Origin: Seiridium cupressi | Taxonomy: Eukaryota; Ascomycota; Sordariomycetes; Amphisphaeriales; Sporocadaceae | Reading direction: 5' to 3' | NCBI GenBank assembly: GCA_036674765.1 | Contig: JARVKI010000021.1 | Coordinates: 372,001-436,000, forward strand | DNA length: 64,000 bases | Part shown: positions 1 to 12,068 of the stretch, one piece after another | How the letters are laid out: each line of letters starts with the position of its first letter | Position numbering within the stretch: position 1 is the stretch's first letter | Notes under the pieces: model-generated | Seen by the model: only the letters and a program-made list of their open reading frames with translations | Told to the model about the DNA's origin: nothing | Database searches by the model: none | Program-made: the position numbers and the translations under genes

Positions 1-51
1 GGTAGCGAAGTTCTCATGTGACGGATCATCAATCGCTAGGAGAGGCGCCAT
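1..51 (-). CDS. 5' end of an unidentified gene, cut by the window edge
   Basis: An ATG on the minus strand at position 51 opens a frame of 17 codons (Met-Ala-Pro-Leu-Leu-Ala-Ile-Asp-Asp-Pro...) that runs off the left edge without a stop. The bases just before it (a pyrimidine-rich leader ending in cATC before ATGGCG) look like a fungal translation start, and no upstream in-frame ATG is close. Too little is visible to name a family, and an open frame of 17 codons can occur by chance, so this is a tentative call based mainly on start context. Confidence 0.35.
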   Translation of the reverse strand, partial: MAPLLAIDDPSHENFAT

Positions 52-1662
52 GATGAAAACAGGCGATGGTGTCTTGTCCGAAGTGTAGTTAGTGGAGTGT
101 GAGTGGTGTTGCAGAGAAATCTTGGGAAAGAATGGTGTTGGGATGAGATAGAAGTTGGGCTGGGTCAAATGAAAATACAAGTGGGTGACTGCTTTTCTGC
201 CTAGACGCTTTGTTCCCCAGAGAGCCGTTGCTGGGGAGGAAGTCGCGACTGTAGTGGTTGCTGGAACAGCGGATGCCTCAGAACGCGCCAGATCTGTATT
301 TGGGGAAGTCGATTAGACCAGTGATGCAGATGTTGGGGTGCAAAATAATAAGGAGAAAAAGAAGGAATACCCCGTGGATACCTGATCAAAAATTGGTTGG
401 GCGGCTGACTTTGCTGTGGTGATATCGGTGATGGAGATGTGGAAGCAAAATGTGTGGTCACCCGGCCGCGTAGAGATGTGATTTTTTGGACTTGGCAACA
501 GCTTTGTGTTGAATCGCCCAAATCCCAAATTACATCTGGAGCGTACCAAAGCGATTGCGAGCTCAGCTGCCTACTCAATGGGTCCTTCTGACTTTACGTG
601 TAGATAATGATTCCCTGGGCAGTAGGCTCACTTGAATAATGGGTGAATTTGTAGCGTTTGCCCTTGTTCCCGCCGCAGCAAAACATCACACCCAGTCCAT
701 TCACTGGAACGATCTCAGCAAAATGACATGAATGACCCTAGCCTTCTGTTCAGACCACAATCATTCATACTCGCCCGAGTCAAGTGCAGATGATGCTGCG
801 ACTACAACTTCTGCTACTCACCAACGAAAATTCTGACCAGATCACTTCAAGTATGCTTGAGATGGAGGTCAGTGGCATTGAGAAAATACAAAACTCTGTT
901 CTTGCCTGAGTACACACCTTGCGGAGCAATCCCTCATCGCCCGAATTTGATACCTTCTAATCCGCGTTGTACCTGCCTTCCACTTCGAACCCTTAAAAAC
1001 AGTATTGAATCTGCCGTCTCCTAATCCAGCCTTCCTGATACAGTCTGCGAGTATGCTGCCGTTTGCCGACCTGGAATATCAGAATATCAGAGGTGGAAGC
1101 ACTTTGGTCAAGCCCCAACAGGTCCCAAGAACAAGGGCTAGTTCCGTCGGGCATGCAAAGTAATCACTCTCTCTACCGGCTTCATTATAATTGCATCGAA
1201 AGACCCAGCAAGCCATGAGTATTGGCATGAGTTCGGTTGTATCACTTGCAGGAATAATAGTAGACCCGGGCTGGTCAGCGTGTAGTGGTTGAGAACGATG
1301 AGAAAACGTGCATGAAGCGTAACCAATGTGTGACTAGTTCGCTACCGGCGGCTTTGAAATTCTTGTAGATCAAAGAGACGAAATGGGGAGAAGACAAAGC
1401 CTAGCCATACGAGAAACACGCCTGCTCGACAGGGACAACTAGTATGTCGTTCTGTTGAGCCATTGGTTTTGGCGAAAGGATCTCGTTCGACAAATTTAGT
1501 TGAACGGGATGCTCGAACAAGTTAATTAGAAATGGGTGTCAGGTGTTGAGCCGAAGTGATTACCACAGATAACGTCGAGATTGCTACTGGTCTATCGTAG
1601 GCTTTATAGGAAGGAGAAGTTGAGTGATGTGAGCGTGGGCAATCACCGATAACTGCCAAGGG
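52..1662. other. Gene-free stretch, left flank
   Basis: Only short overlapping frames without family resemblance on both strands. The part next to position 52 is probably promoter and leader of the minus-strand gene leaving the left edge. A tiny direct repeat (agaatatc twice) lies near 1078-1091. No RNA gene was recognised. Confidence 0.5.
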
Positions 1663-1851
1663 TTGTGTTATAAATCAGTAGCGGAAGAAACAAGTCTAGA
1701 GAATGCATCCAGGGTCATGTCAAAGGGACCTTTTGTCGTAGATATTGGCGACTATCTTTCAAAAATCAGGAGCGATCGCTTTATCCCTACCGCGCACCGC
1801 ATCAAAATATCAACTTGTCGAGACGTCCTCCATGCCATTCCTTTCTGGTAA
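1663..1851 (+). pseudogene. Decayed fragment of a 2-oxoglutarate/Fe(II) dioxygenase
   Basis: A 62-codon frame contains FVVDIGDYLSKIRSDRF followed by IPTAHRI. This matches the distal part of the jelly-roll core in isopenicillin-N-synthase-like 2OG-Fe(II) oxygenases, usually written as (F/V)VxIGDxLxxxSNDRFxSTxHRV, where the His is the last iron ligand and a nearby Arg holds 2-oxoglutarate. The upstream iron motif (HxD) and the N-terminal half are not found in any frame nearby. The residues after the HR motif break into a different frame, where a Met-Pro-Phe segment resembles the usual serine/proline-phenylalanine stretch. It therefore reads as a relic. The match is by recollection of the family motif, not by a search. 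Confidence 0.5.
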
Positions 1852-3019
1852 GATCTCAGACTGTATTTTGATTATTCTTTGGAGTATTGATGGCCTTATA
1901 GGACTAATCTCAGCAAAGCCACTAGGAACAGTCCACGGGCCGTGTCTATGAAGAGCACTCTATGGAAGCAAGCGCCATGTCGTTTCACGGAGTAAGAAGA
2001 CGGGCCCAGGTAAATATTTTTCGAGTAAAAGAAAGCTTAATTAAATGTGTTTTTTTCTCCTGCATACCAGCCACACATTTTAAACGGGCCAAATCCGAGA
2101 TACAATGTTTTGTTATATATCATATCCAAGAGGATCAGTAATCATACATATCATCACTAGCAATCACTGGTATCTTCGGAAAATACTTCCAGGAGCTATC
2201 TTTACGAACAGATCAACCTAATCAGTTATGCGCAATTTCATCATGGCATAGATACAACTCGGCATCCAGGAATATCTCATTATAACCAATCTTTTGTCAA
2301 ATATGAACGGGAAACGTAGTCATGGCCATGCTGGACCACGTTTAAGATCGTATACAACACGGCAGTATAATATGAACACTATCATCAAAGGAGAAAACCC
2401 ATGGGGCACAAGAGAAGCAAGTATAGCTAAAATTAAAGATACGTAAGCAATCGAGAACACAAATGATGTGAGCAATGTGCAGTCCAAGTCGGTCCCGAAC
2501 CGATTGTAGCGTTGACCCTTTGGGTTGGACCCCAGATCCAGTAGCGCGGCTGATAGGCTGCTTGAAATATTCATGGTGATTTGCGGCGCGGCTCAGCGTC
2601 AGCAATTGTGATTCCACCAGTGAGTAGCAGTTATACTAACACACTATCTCTTGAAAAGTGGACCGCGGATCGACTCAGCCCTAGCACCCGGGCAAGGATT
2701 ACGATCCGCGATCTTCAAAATTAGACCACTGAGTGGTTGATCCAATTGAAGGAACGGCTCAGAGGCGTCTAGATTCAACTAGAGCGGATCCCAATGTCCT
2801 GTGTGGGAGGGGATGATGCTGACATGGCCGGAGCGTTTCCGAGCTGTGTGCAGAATTCCAGTAGAAGTCAGGTACTGTGGAGGCCCCACTGTAAGGGCCT
2901 AATTTGGTCTCGGAGGGGATAAAAAGAACGACACAGTCGCGTAAGAGCTAGAATGCTCGTCTGAATCACTATATTGCCACGCAACTTTTCGCTAGGGAGC
3001 CCGTTCGGAAACTCTCAAG
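1852..3019. other. Gene-free stretch before the NTF2-like gene
   Basis: No supported gene. The last 100 bases before position 3020 are the presumed core promoter of the secreted NTF2-like gene and include gataaaaag at about 2918-2926, a plausible TATA-like box roughly 95 bases before the ATG. Confidence 0.4.
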
Positions 3020-3532
3020 ATGTCTCCGCTCTTCAGGCTGATGGCCATTGCCAGCACCATAAGCCTCGCATTCGCGCTCCCATCGTCCCGGAAGCAGCAG
3101 TCCTGCCTCACTGCGTGCGAGGGCACATCTTTGGCCACGCGCTTCGCAGACCTAGTCGGGAACTACACAGCAGAGAAGGCGGACGCCTTCCTGCTAGTCG
3201 ACTACCAGGACTACAGTGATGGCATCAATAGCCTGCAACAGAAGCCCCTGGGGAGCGTGACTTTCGCCGGACGCGAAGCATTCAAGGCGGCGCAAGAAGG
3301 GCATGGTGGCACTCCCATGGTAGTTGACACAGTCGTTGCCACGACCTGTGATACTGTGGTCTGGACCTGGACTGCTACATTTGGTGAGGCAGCAAAGAGC
3401 GCCAGGGGTATCAACATAGTCAAATTTATCGAGGATGATGGGGCCTGGTGGGTCGAGAGGGTTGATATGGAAATGAACAGTCTGATTTACTTGGAGGATT
3501 TGGGAGGCACGTGGAGTCTGCCGGATCAGTGA
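3020..3532 (+). CDS. Secreted NTF2-like fold protein
   Basis: A single exon encodes 170 residues. Residues 1-20 form a typical secretion signal (short basic start, then a hydrophobic run ending near FALPSS). The rest matches the fungal secreted NTF2-like family: a Cys-containing start (SCLTACEG), the helix-rich FADLVGNYT segment, the DYQDYSDGINS motif followed by LGSVTFAG, the central TTCDTVVWTWTATFG strand and the late GAWWVERVDMEMNS strands. NTF2-like folds form a cone-shaped pocket used by many unrelated enzymes and binding proteins. No catalytic signature is visible, so no reaction is assigned. Length is normal for the family. The gene lies tail-to-tail with the GH16 glucanase, 175 bases apart; both products are extracellular. 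A TATA-like gataaaaag stands about 95 bases upstream of the start. Confidence 0.82.
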   Translation: MSPLFRLMAIASTISLAFALPSSRKQQSCLTACEGTSLATRFADLVGNYTAEKADAFLLVDYQDYSDGINSLQQKPLGSVTFAGREAFKAAQEGHGGTPMVVDTVVATTCDTVVWTWTATFGEAAKSARGINIVKFIEDDGAWWVERVDMEMNSLIYLEDLGGTWSLPDQ

Positions 3533-3707
3533 TAATAATCTTTGCGGGATGAACATGGGGATGAGGAGTGCGAGCAGGTCGTGACGAGAGAGGGAAGGCA
3601 CGAGTAAAACGGTGTGCGTTAGAAGCTGCAAATACAGGGACTGTTATTTGTGTTCACTAATTAGAAATTATACAATACACCAAGCCATATTGTCCGCCCC
3701 CAAATTA

Positions 3708-6669
3708 TTACAAGGCGAAAAAGAAGACACCAAAGACCCCAAGAAGAGCTAGGCCTGTGGCACCCATTCTTGTCCCAGCGCTTGTAGGCACGCTGCCACC
3801 GGATCCGCCGCCATGACCCAGGGCGCCTGTTGTAGTGCCCTTCGGAGCGGTGTAAGAAGTGGATACCGTAGCGTTATACCCGGAACCGGTTGTCGTCACG
3901 GGAAGGATTATAGCGGTGGCGGTCACATAAATGAATTCCTCGGAGGAGCTGGGTACCTCAATAGGAGACGAGGCAGAAGACGAAGAGGAGGGTTTGACGT
4001 AGACAGTGGTTGGCAGTCTCAGCGTTAAAATAGTAGTGAAGGACCCCTCAATAGTTGCGGTCTCATGCTCGGTGCTGCTGGCTCCCGTATTGCTAACACC
4101 GATACTACCGACTCCTGTGCTGGTCGCTTCCGGGTGAGTAATGCTACCCCCCGGGTAAGTGGCAGGACTTGTCTCGGCCTTCAAAGCTGACGTGCTGTAA
4201 GACTCAGGAACGCCAGGAGTTGTAGTAGGCAGACTCGATTTCTCAGTAGCCGTTACGGGACAGACCGTGGTGTACAGGGGAACCGTCTCAGTCACGACCA
4301 CCTCTCCTCCAACCGGACAACTAGTGACTGTAGGGGCGCAAGAAGTGACCGTCTGCACACGAGTCGTATAGACTGTGGAGGTCGTGTACTCCGGGATATC
4401 AGTCGAGGTTGTAACAGAAGCTCTGGATTCGGTAACACTAACAGAGCTAGCAGATCCCGTAGGCACAGACAAGCTTGTAGCCGCCGATGCAATGTAGGTT
4501 AGGGATGAGCTCGTGCCAGTTTCAGGGCCAGCAGACGAGCTGGAGATTTCGGATACGGAATAGCTAAAGAACGAAGTGGACTCAGTGATACTAGTAGTAC
4601 TAGAGTACGTGCTTGAAGGCCCAGTTCCGGAGGTCGAGTAGCTCGCCAAGGTGGAGCTGGAGCTTTCAGTCGTTACTGTGGCAATGTATGTTGAAGACGC
4701 GAGAGAACTGGTCGAGCTCTCGTCATCCGTACAAGTATCGTCATCATCCGAGCTGTATGAGCTTGCAGTGGACGAGATAGTCGCGCTGGAAGATGCACTA
4801 GTGATGGTAGAGCTGAAGGACTCCGTAACAGAGTAACTTTTACTGACAATCGTAGAGCTCGACGATACCCTAGTTGAAGAGCTCACGGATGCAGAATCTG
4901 TGGCACTGGAAGTGTGACTATAGCTCGATGACGAGACTGTGCTTGATCCAACCCCGGTCGTGGAGTAGCTGGAGCTGGTTGTTTCGCTGATGCTAACAGA
5001 GCTGCTCGAGCTTGTGTCTGAAATAGAACTGAACGAGGATGACGATACAGCATCAGTCGCACTGCTGCTCTTTGCGCCCGTTACAGACTCGGGGGCTGAG
5101 TATGTGGACGTAGACGACAGATCTGACGTGAAAGAGCTGGTAGTCTTCGACGCTGAAGAGCTAGAGAATGCGGAAGAAGAAAGAGAAGAGGTGGATGTCT
5201 CGTATGCAGTGGAGCTGGATGGGGTCGATGTCGTAGAGCTTGTTGTCTCGGATGTACTTGTCGAGCTAACAGTAAAGCTCACTGAGTTGGTGGTGGAACT
5301 AGCTGAAGAGGATGAAGACGAAGGCGAATTTGTGATGGTGCTACTTGCGGTCGAAGAAGTCGTGCCGGATATAGTGCTCGTAACGTAGCTTGATGTGGAT
5401 GATGTCGTATTCTCATCGTCTGTCAGCTCGTAGATCTTGATGTCGGCAATCTTGAAATACGATGATTTGAAATCCTCGGGATGTTCGGCAACATATTGCA
5501 TGCATGAGCTGTAGCCTGTCTTTGCTTTGCAGGAATCCCAAATGCCATCGAGCCTGGCCACACCGCAGAAGTCGATGTTCCATACGAACTTCAAATCAAA
5601 GAAGGCCTTCTCGATACTGCAATCCTGAATTGCGAAGCTGGGAAGTCCCCAGGTCAAGGGTTGAGGTTTACCCAGAGTGACATCGATAGGGGCCAGGGCT
5701 TTGGTCCAACTCCAGATCTTGAGATGGTCACTCGTTATCTCCAAAGCGTAGACACCTCCATCGCTCGAGCCAAAGGGTAATCCATAAGCATCGGCAGAGC
5801 AGCCTTGGTTCGCATACTGACCAGGAGTCCCGTCCCAGCAGTTGGCAGATTCAATGAGCGAGGCTGTCATGTCAGACTTCTGAATTGTGCAATTGCCGAT
5901 GATGGCTGGATCATTAACGTGAGCTGTGTTTCGGTTGAACTCGAGGTCATTCCAATTCTCAACAATGTCGACCTCGCCCTTGGTTGGCCACGGGTCGCCG
6001 TACATCCAGCCGAGACTGTTTAGCAACATCACGGCGTTGCGAGGATACGAAACTTACAAGGATGGCCACGCACCACAGGTGGGCTTTGGCAAGTGAGAGA
6101 AGTCGGTAATAAAAAGACCCTGGGAGTAGGTGGTCAAGCCCTCCAACCTAACACTCTTCCGGCCGTAACCATATTGATCGTAGGAAAGGGCGGTATCGGG
6201 GCCCTATGTACACCTCATCGTCATCAACCGATACGAGACCGAGTTTCTCGGCATTCCCACGGTCTTGGTATTGAACATAGCCTCCGGTTGGGTCTATCGC
6301 GTCTCCGCCTTTGGAAAGATCGCTCTAGAAGATGGTAAGACATCAGTCGCACTATCGGAGATTGCAGAATTGTTACTGACCACGAAAAAATTAAATCTGT
6401 CCAAAAAGTTGGTGGAGTTATATACGTCGGTGACAGTATACTAGAAGAAAAGAATTATGTCAGTAACGAATACCAAAGATAGGGTTTGCGGCATCAATAA
6501 CAAGTCTCGAGGGCTTTTGGCTCGTGGAATAAAGACTTTGCCCCGACAAGAAACTAGAGGAGGTAAGGACGTCTATAGAGTTACTCACAGATTTAGTGCT
6601 TGTTGTGCTTGCACTGGCTGCGTAAAGTATGGCAACGAGGCCGACCGTCTTAATGAGTGAAGAAGCCAT
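3708..6669 (-). CDS. GPI-anchored GH16 beta-glucanase with Ser/Thr stalk; apparent frameshift
   Basis: Exons read 6669-6589, 6440-6381, 6324-6058 and 6015-3708. Exon 1 gives a signal peptide (MASSLIKTVGLVAILYAASA). The GH16 domain starts with YNSTNFLDRFNFF in exon 2. Exon 3 carries DPTGGYVQYQDRGNAEKLGL and GRKSVRL, then GLFITDFSHLPKPTCGAWPS. Exon 4 holds the catalytic motif GEVDIVE (5958-5975), whose two Glu are nucleophile and acid/base. After about residue 335 the protein is almost all Ser/Thr, with a Cys-containing TSTVYTT...ETVPLYTTVCPVT module common in fungal wall proteins, and it ends in a hydrophobic GPI signal (ATGLALLGVFGVFFFAL). It probably acts on beta-1,3(1,4)-glucan at the cell wall. 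The frame shifts by one base at ggggccc (6198-6204): the exon sum is 3n+1, and both sides stay conserved. The gene is either inactive or holds an assembly error. Confidence 0.85.
6198..6204 (-). other. Putative +1 frameshift inside the GH16 catalytic domain
   Basis: On the minus strand the family-conserved reading runs ...SVDDDEVYIG in one frame and continues as PDTALSYDQYGYGRKSVRL in the next frame. The join falls at a gggcccc run. Removing one base makes the two halves continuous and makes the total exon length a multiple of three. No splice pair of credible size restores the frame without deleting the conserved VQYQDRGNAEKLGL strand. Confidence 0.72.
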
Positions 6670-9600
6670 TGCTATAGATATGACAAGGTAAAAGAATGAA
6701 TTTGAAACGAAAGGACGGCGTTAAAAAAACGTCGGAGCGCGAGTAGGTACTCTGATTCGAAGATAGACTTGACAGTGATGCAGAGGCGTGACGGGAGGGA
6801 AAGGACTCACGAACAGGTCTGGTATAGCGATGGTTTTATTGCAGCGGAGACCTCTTAGCCAGGTCACAGTCAGATCATGATCATGCAGGTACAAATCTCG
6901 CCATAAGAGGCTCTGCGCATGCAACAATGCGGCGAGGACGATCAAGCATACAGACACGACATTTGATGGATGGCATTGTGGCTCCTTATTGGCTCTATAG
7001 CCCGTCAGGCATCATGGCGCTTGGCATCCCCTGCAGAATCTGGGTGACAAGCGCATCCATTTGGAAAGCACAATTTGTGGGAAGAGAGCACAAGCAGGGG
7101 CAAATGCTGAAGCCTGGTGATAGCGTCCTTGTGGGCATGTGTGAATATGGTGCTCGGGCGAGTGAATCCTAAGTAGTCCCACACCATATTTCCATACTCG
7201 GATACATCGCCCCCGTTTGGCCGGACCAGGGCCCATGTTCAATTGATCAGATCACTCGGGGGGACAAGGATAAAGAAGGTTAAGATATGGTTGCACTGCA
7301 TGGAGCAAATATGGAAAATTGATCTTTAGCTCGCTTGGCATCGTCGCTCAGGGTCGAGTAGAAGTGTCAAGCATTCATGATAGGTAATCGCTGCCCTCAT
7401 CGAGCCTAGGGGGACCACGGTGAGCTCCTCGTGGGCAAAGTGGCAAGACAAGTAAGTGCGTGGAACTCTCTCGACTAATAAATACCAAACCTGATCCTCC
7501 AGCTTTGTGCATGGAAACTTTCTTTGGATTAACTGCTGACGGAAGTGAGCACTGCTGTTCTTTCGTCGTTGTAGTCCATGCTCGCTTGTCGGTTTGTGGA
7601 GATGAGCAAAGCCCCATACGGTGAACAAATGCTTGAAAGTGATGCTGTGCCGCTTATCTGTGGGACTGCATGAAGGAGCGAATTGATCATATCATTGTTC
7701 TGGAAGACAGGTCAGTCATGTCAGAGCTCACCTTCGATGTGGTTAACCTAGCGCCTTGGACCGCGATTCCCGAGGCGCTGGGTTCCGGATCGTCTTTCAA
7801 TAACCGAAAGCGGAAGTTGCAAGGTAGATCGCTTGCTGGTGTTCCGACTACATTTGCTTCCTCATCTGTGATTAGTATCGCAGTAAAACACGATTCTATC
7901 TCAAGTGATCCACGAAAGTTCTGATGTGGTCGGTTTGGCTCCAGCAGGACCGCGGTGAAGTTGGAGAGTCCTTGTGTCGTACTGCAGTGGCGGTTTGGCG
8001 AGACGAGGTTGCGTGTTTTTGGGCCTGCGAACCGGCCAGGCGGCATGGAGACTGCCCACCAGGCACTGGGTGGCTACAGAACTTCCAAGGTGACATGCAC
8101 CAAATGAGAAATATTAAGAAAGCAATACTATTCGAGTCCATACATTCACAGATTCTAGGCGGCAAATTCTATTCTTTTGGTAACTCAGGCAACTTGAGTC
8201 CCAACAGCAGTTGGTGCTAGTTGGAATCTGTCATGACTCCGCAAACACCAATTGATACAACAATGCATTGTAGCATTGTGCCTAATTAGCCGAAAGTATG
8301 AGCATATAATCAATTTAGTTTGCCTCTTGGAACAAGTTGCTCGGTGCTTAGGGTGAAATCTATATCCGAATCATTCTATTCAGCCGATATCATAGCAATG
8401 TCGACGGCCGAGGACAGCGATGCTCCATCAGCACGCATCATTCCCAGTAGTGCATCAGTCGCTGCGCTTGATGCGGCCAGGTCTTATTTATGTTATCGGT
8501 ATTCTGGCTTTCATCATGTTCTTCGTCAAGTCTGGCCTGATACCCGATGACTCGAGCTTTCAGGACTCCCTCTGCAACGCCAATTATAGCAGTGATACCA
8601 CAAAAAGGCACTAGGACTATGCCTTGCAGTAGGTGTCGAAGACACCGCGGAACACAATAAGATGCCTTCATAGCTAACGTATCACTACGCTCTTCACTGT
8701 GTTTCGACTTACCTGAGCGCATGGAGCATGTAAATACGAGGCGTACGAGCCACTTAAACTTACAATTCCACCGGTTGTGCTGATTCTGTAGAGAATATGA
8801 CGTGTCTCTTGTACGGCATGGTTGCCGACAGTTTCATGTAGGAACTTGGTTTTCTTCTGAAAGGTATTCGGCCTCCTGGTTAAAATGGGAGATAACCTGG
8901 AAATGGTACCCAGAGAGTCATCGACCCGAATCTTACCAACCACAACAAAGGCAGTGTTCGTCTTGTGATACCAGCTGATGTGGCATTACCACTAGCGACT
9001 ACATTGAGATGGCCTGCACCCACTTTTTGATAACGGCACTCATTCAGACTGTCGAGACGATCGCCTTCTTTCTTGTTGTGGTTCCTTTACTTTATCACTG
9101 TTTAACTATTGTCACATGATGAGAAAATTACATCTCAGAGATTTCTTCGGTTTGCTAAGGGTGCTGAAGTAATTTGGATTCCCGTCGTTGGAAAACAAGA
9201 GGTGGATCATAGAAGGATTATTCCCGACACTGCTAGATACGATCGACTTGAGATCACATAGAATGTCCAAGAATACGACTGCATTCCAGAAAAGAGAGGA
9301 TCTACCTAGTTCCCTAATATGTTCAAGAAAGATATGCTGGTCACAGTTGCATGTAAGCGGTCTTCTTCAATGATATATAATGTTTCACGAGAATTGTGTA
9401 TCATGGCGACTTTCTGAGGCTTAATAAAAAGACTATACCTCTTTACCTGTGCGATGTCTCTAGTCAATTGTCGATAGACATCCGTTGTAGTCACGTTCTA
9501 TTACTGTTGATTATCTAGTCTCAAATACCTATAAACACCGAGCACGATTTATTATAATATCGCTAGAAAGACCAAACACAAAATCGTTTGTGACGGAATT

Positions 9601-12068
9601 CGTACTAAGCTTATCACAAGGTCAAGGTAGAATTGAACTCCCTAATGAAGCTACCAAAGTAACTCCTATGATCGAGTGAAAGAACCGGCTTCGGGAATCA
9701 TCTATACCTCACTCATATCGACGACGAAATGCTAGAGGCTATTTTGTAACGGTTGGTATCTTTCTTCATGTACCAAGAACGGAATCGATACTTGGAAAAT
9801 CACCTGAAGCATGGGCGAGATCAGCGTATAAGGACCGAGAAGACAGTACAATTCAAGCAGAAAAGGGTCGCAGTGTCTCTCCTGGATCGATGGCTTTTGA
9901 TTGGGAGATAGAAAGAAGTTTCTGCCGGGTTTTAAAGTCACTACGGGCAGGATATATGCTGTTTTACTCGAAACCAATAAATTAAAAGAGTGGACTGCAG
10001 TCCGTCCATACACGTTAAAGCTTGAAGCCCCGGAACAAATATAGACTATGACACGTCAGAACGAGAACAGATAAGCACCGACCCATTTATTTCTGCAACA
10101 AGATAATGTAATGAATATTACGACAGTCTCTTTGGAAAGAAGGTAGTAATTCGGATTATATGGTTACGCCTTGACAGCAAGGTGCTTGTTTGCTTCCCGA
10201 AGCACCGCAATAGTCCGCGTGAGCCAACACAACGGCTTAGGAAGGCGTGTAAGCAAGAGACCGAGCTGCGACCCGTACAGGTATACATCGAGATGGTTGT
10301 AAAGCAACATTTAACGCACGTTGATGTTTCCCCGAAAGATAAAGTGTAGCACCGTAGGTAGTATCACGTTCCACAAAAGCATTGTAGCTATTCTGTCGAT
10401 ATTTCTTTTCTTTCTACAACGATTGCTTTGAAGCCATGACTTATGGTCGTTGCCCTGGGAGAGCCTTGGAGGTATTTTCCCAGTCCAAATGTGCCGTATT
10501 TGCTTAACTTAGGACAACCAGGTCCGAATTTATGGTAGTGGTTTTCATGAAGCTCCTTGACTTGGGTATAGGAATCGCTCTTCTTTGACTGACTCGTTCA
10601 AATCAGGTTCGGTACAATGGATGCAGTGCGACACTAGTTAGATATTGCCCACGTTTCTAGCTGCAGCAGTCGTCACTCATATTTACCATCATCACACGGA
10701 TATAGCTGTTACAGACTATCTAGGGCTAAACATCGAGGATCTGACCAATAACCTGCAAAGCTTTCGTCTGCCGGAATTCCCAGCTTGGTTAACCGCATGG
10801 TCGGAGTGATGGTGATTGCTGTCCTGCAAGTGCATTGCAGTTCCTATCCTGAGCTTAACCCTAGTAGATCATCGCACCGAACCCAGATACAGGTTAAGTG
10901 GATGCCGGAACTCACCTTCTTTGACGTTCGCTTCACACCATGATCAGCCCTAGAGGTTGACTTGCTACAGCACCCGCAGCTTGGTGCACGGTATGCCCCA
11001 GTAGGAGATTCCTCGAATCGCGGCTGGACGCATTTATGCCTACAGTTTCACACTGACTAGGCCACGGAAGTTCCCATTTTGCGGGGGGGACGTCAGAGTT
11101 TTCTGCAGCCACGTCATGTAGCCAAACCCAACAGCCATGCCATGCCACCCACGAAGGTTGATACGCCTTTCCCCGCTTCATGCTACGATAGGGAACTGCG
11201 TGGTGCTGCAGGTGTTCAAGCAGGATACCTTGAATAACTTTCTCGACGAAACTCTCGTTTGAACGGTGGTTCAGATCGACAGGAGGAAGATATACAGAGA
11301 GCCAATGCGGAGAATTGCTGGGGCTTGCCTCGGCCTGCCGCTACATGATTTGATTTAGTGCACTGGCCGTCGAGGGATATGCCTGGCAGCTGGGTGAGCC
11401 CTGAACTGTAGCTAGGTGATAGCTCTCCAATTTCGTTGCTAGTGTTCAGAGCCGTACAGCCTCGGACCCGAAGCGTTGGCTTGGAAGTCACAGCCCTACA
11501 GGGCAGTCACTTCGAGAAAATGGGTATTTAGCACACAATGCGGTGCACTCAATATGATGGTGCGAACCTAGGTAGTGATCAAATCATGGAAGAAAGAGGT
11601 CCACTACATTTCAATATTACATCACCAAAGCTTGGCTGCTTCTCTTGGTCCCAATTCAAAGTACATACTGCCGAGAACCAAAATGGGCAAACTACATTGA
11701 GGCCCCTCCCTCCTTTGATCTTTTGTTTTGTGAGAGTGAATCGCACTTGCTGTCCTCGGGCTCCTATACAGGTAGGCTCATGTGCAAGGAAGGATGGTAC
11801 ATGGATTGAAGCATCTTTGAAGTCGTCCAATCGAGCCGAAACCCAGCTGAGAGAAAGTGATGCAAAGGTATTAAAATATCAAAATCAAACACCAATTCCC
11901 AAGGCAGATTCCTACTGCATATGACCCAATACCCAAGTAACTCCCAACACCAAATAGAGACCGCCTGCCAAACTCCGTGTAAGTGCCGTCGTCATTTTCA
12001 TTAGCCTTGACCCTTTTATCCCTTCGTACCAATGTTGGCAACCCGACTCCTAGAAAGCAGCGACTGGC
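6670..12068. other. 5.4-kb gene-free stretch upstream of the glucanase
   Basis: No gene can be supported. Just upstream of the GH16 start a gtgagt donor (about 6808 on the minus strand) and a ctatag acceptor at about 6673 could bound a 5'-UTR intron. Around 8440-9080 on the minus strand several short frames with good-looking donor sites suggest a decayed or lineage-specific gene (see findings). The rest is relatively AT-rich, with stops in all frames and no transposase or reverse-transcriptase motif. Confidence 0.5.

Noticed and set aside
6721..6957. Minus-strand frame with a signal-like start (MSVCLIVLAALLHAQS)
   Set aside because: Lies just upstream of the glucanase and does not splice in frame to its start; more likely leader sequence with a 5'-UTR intron.
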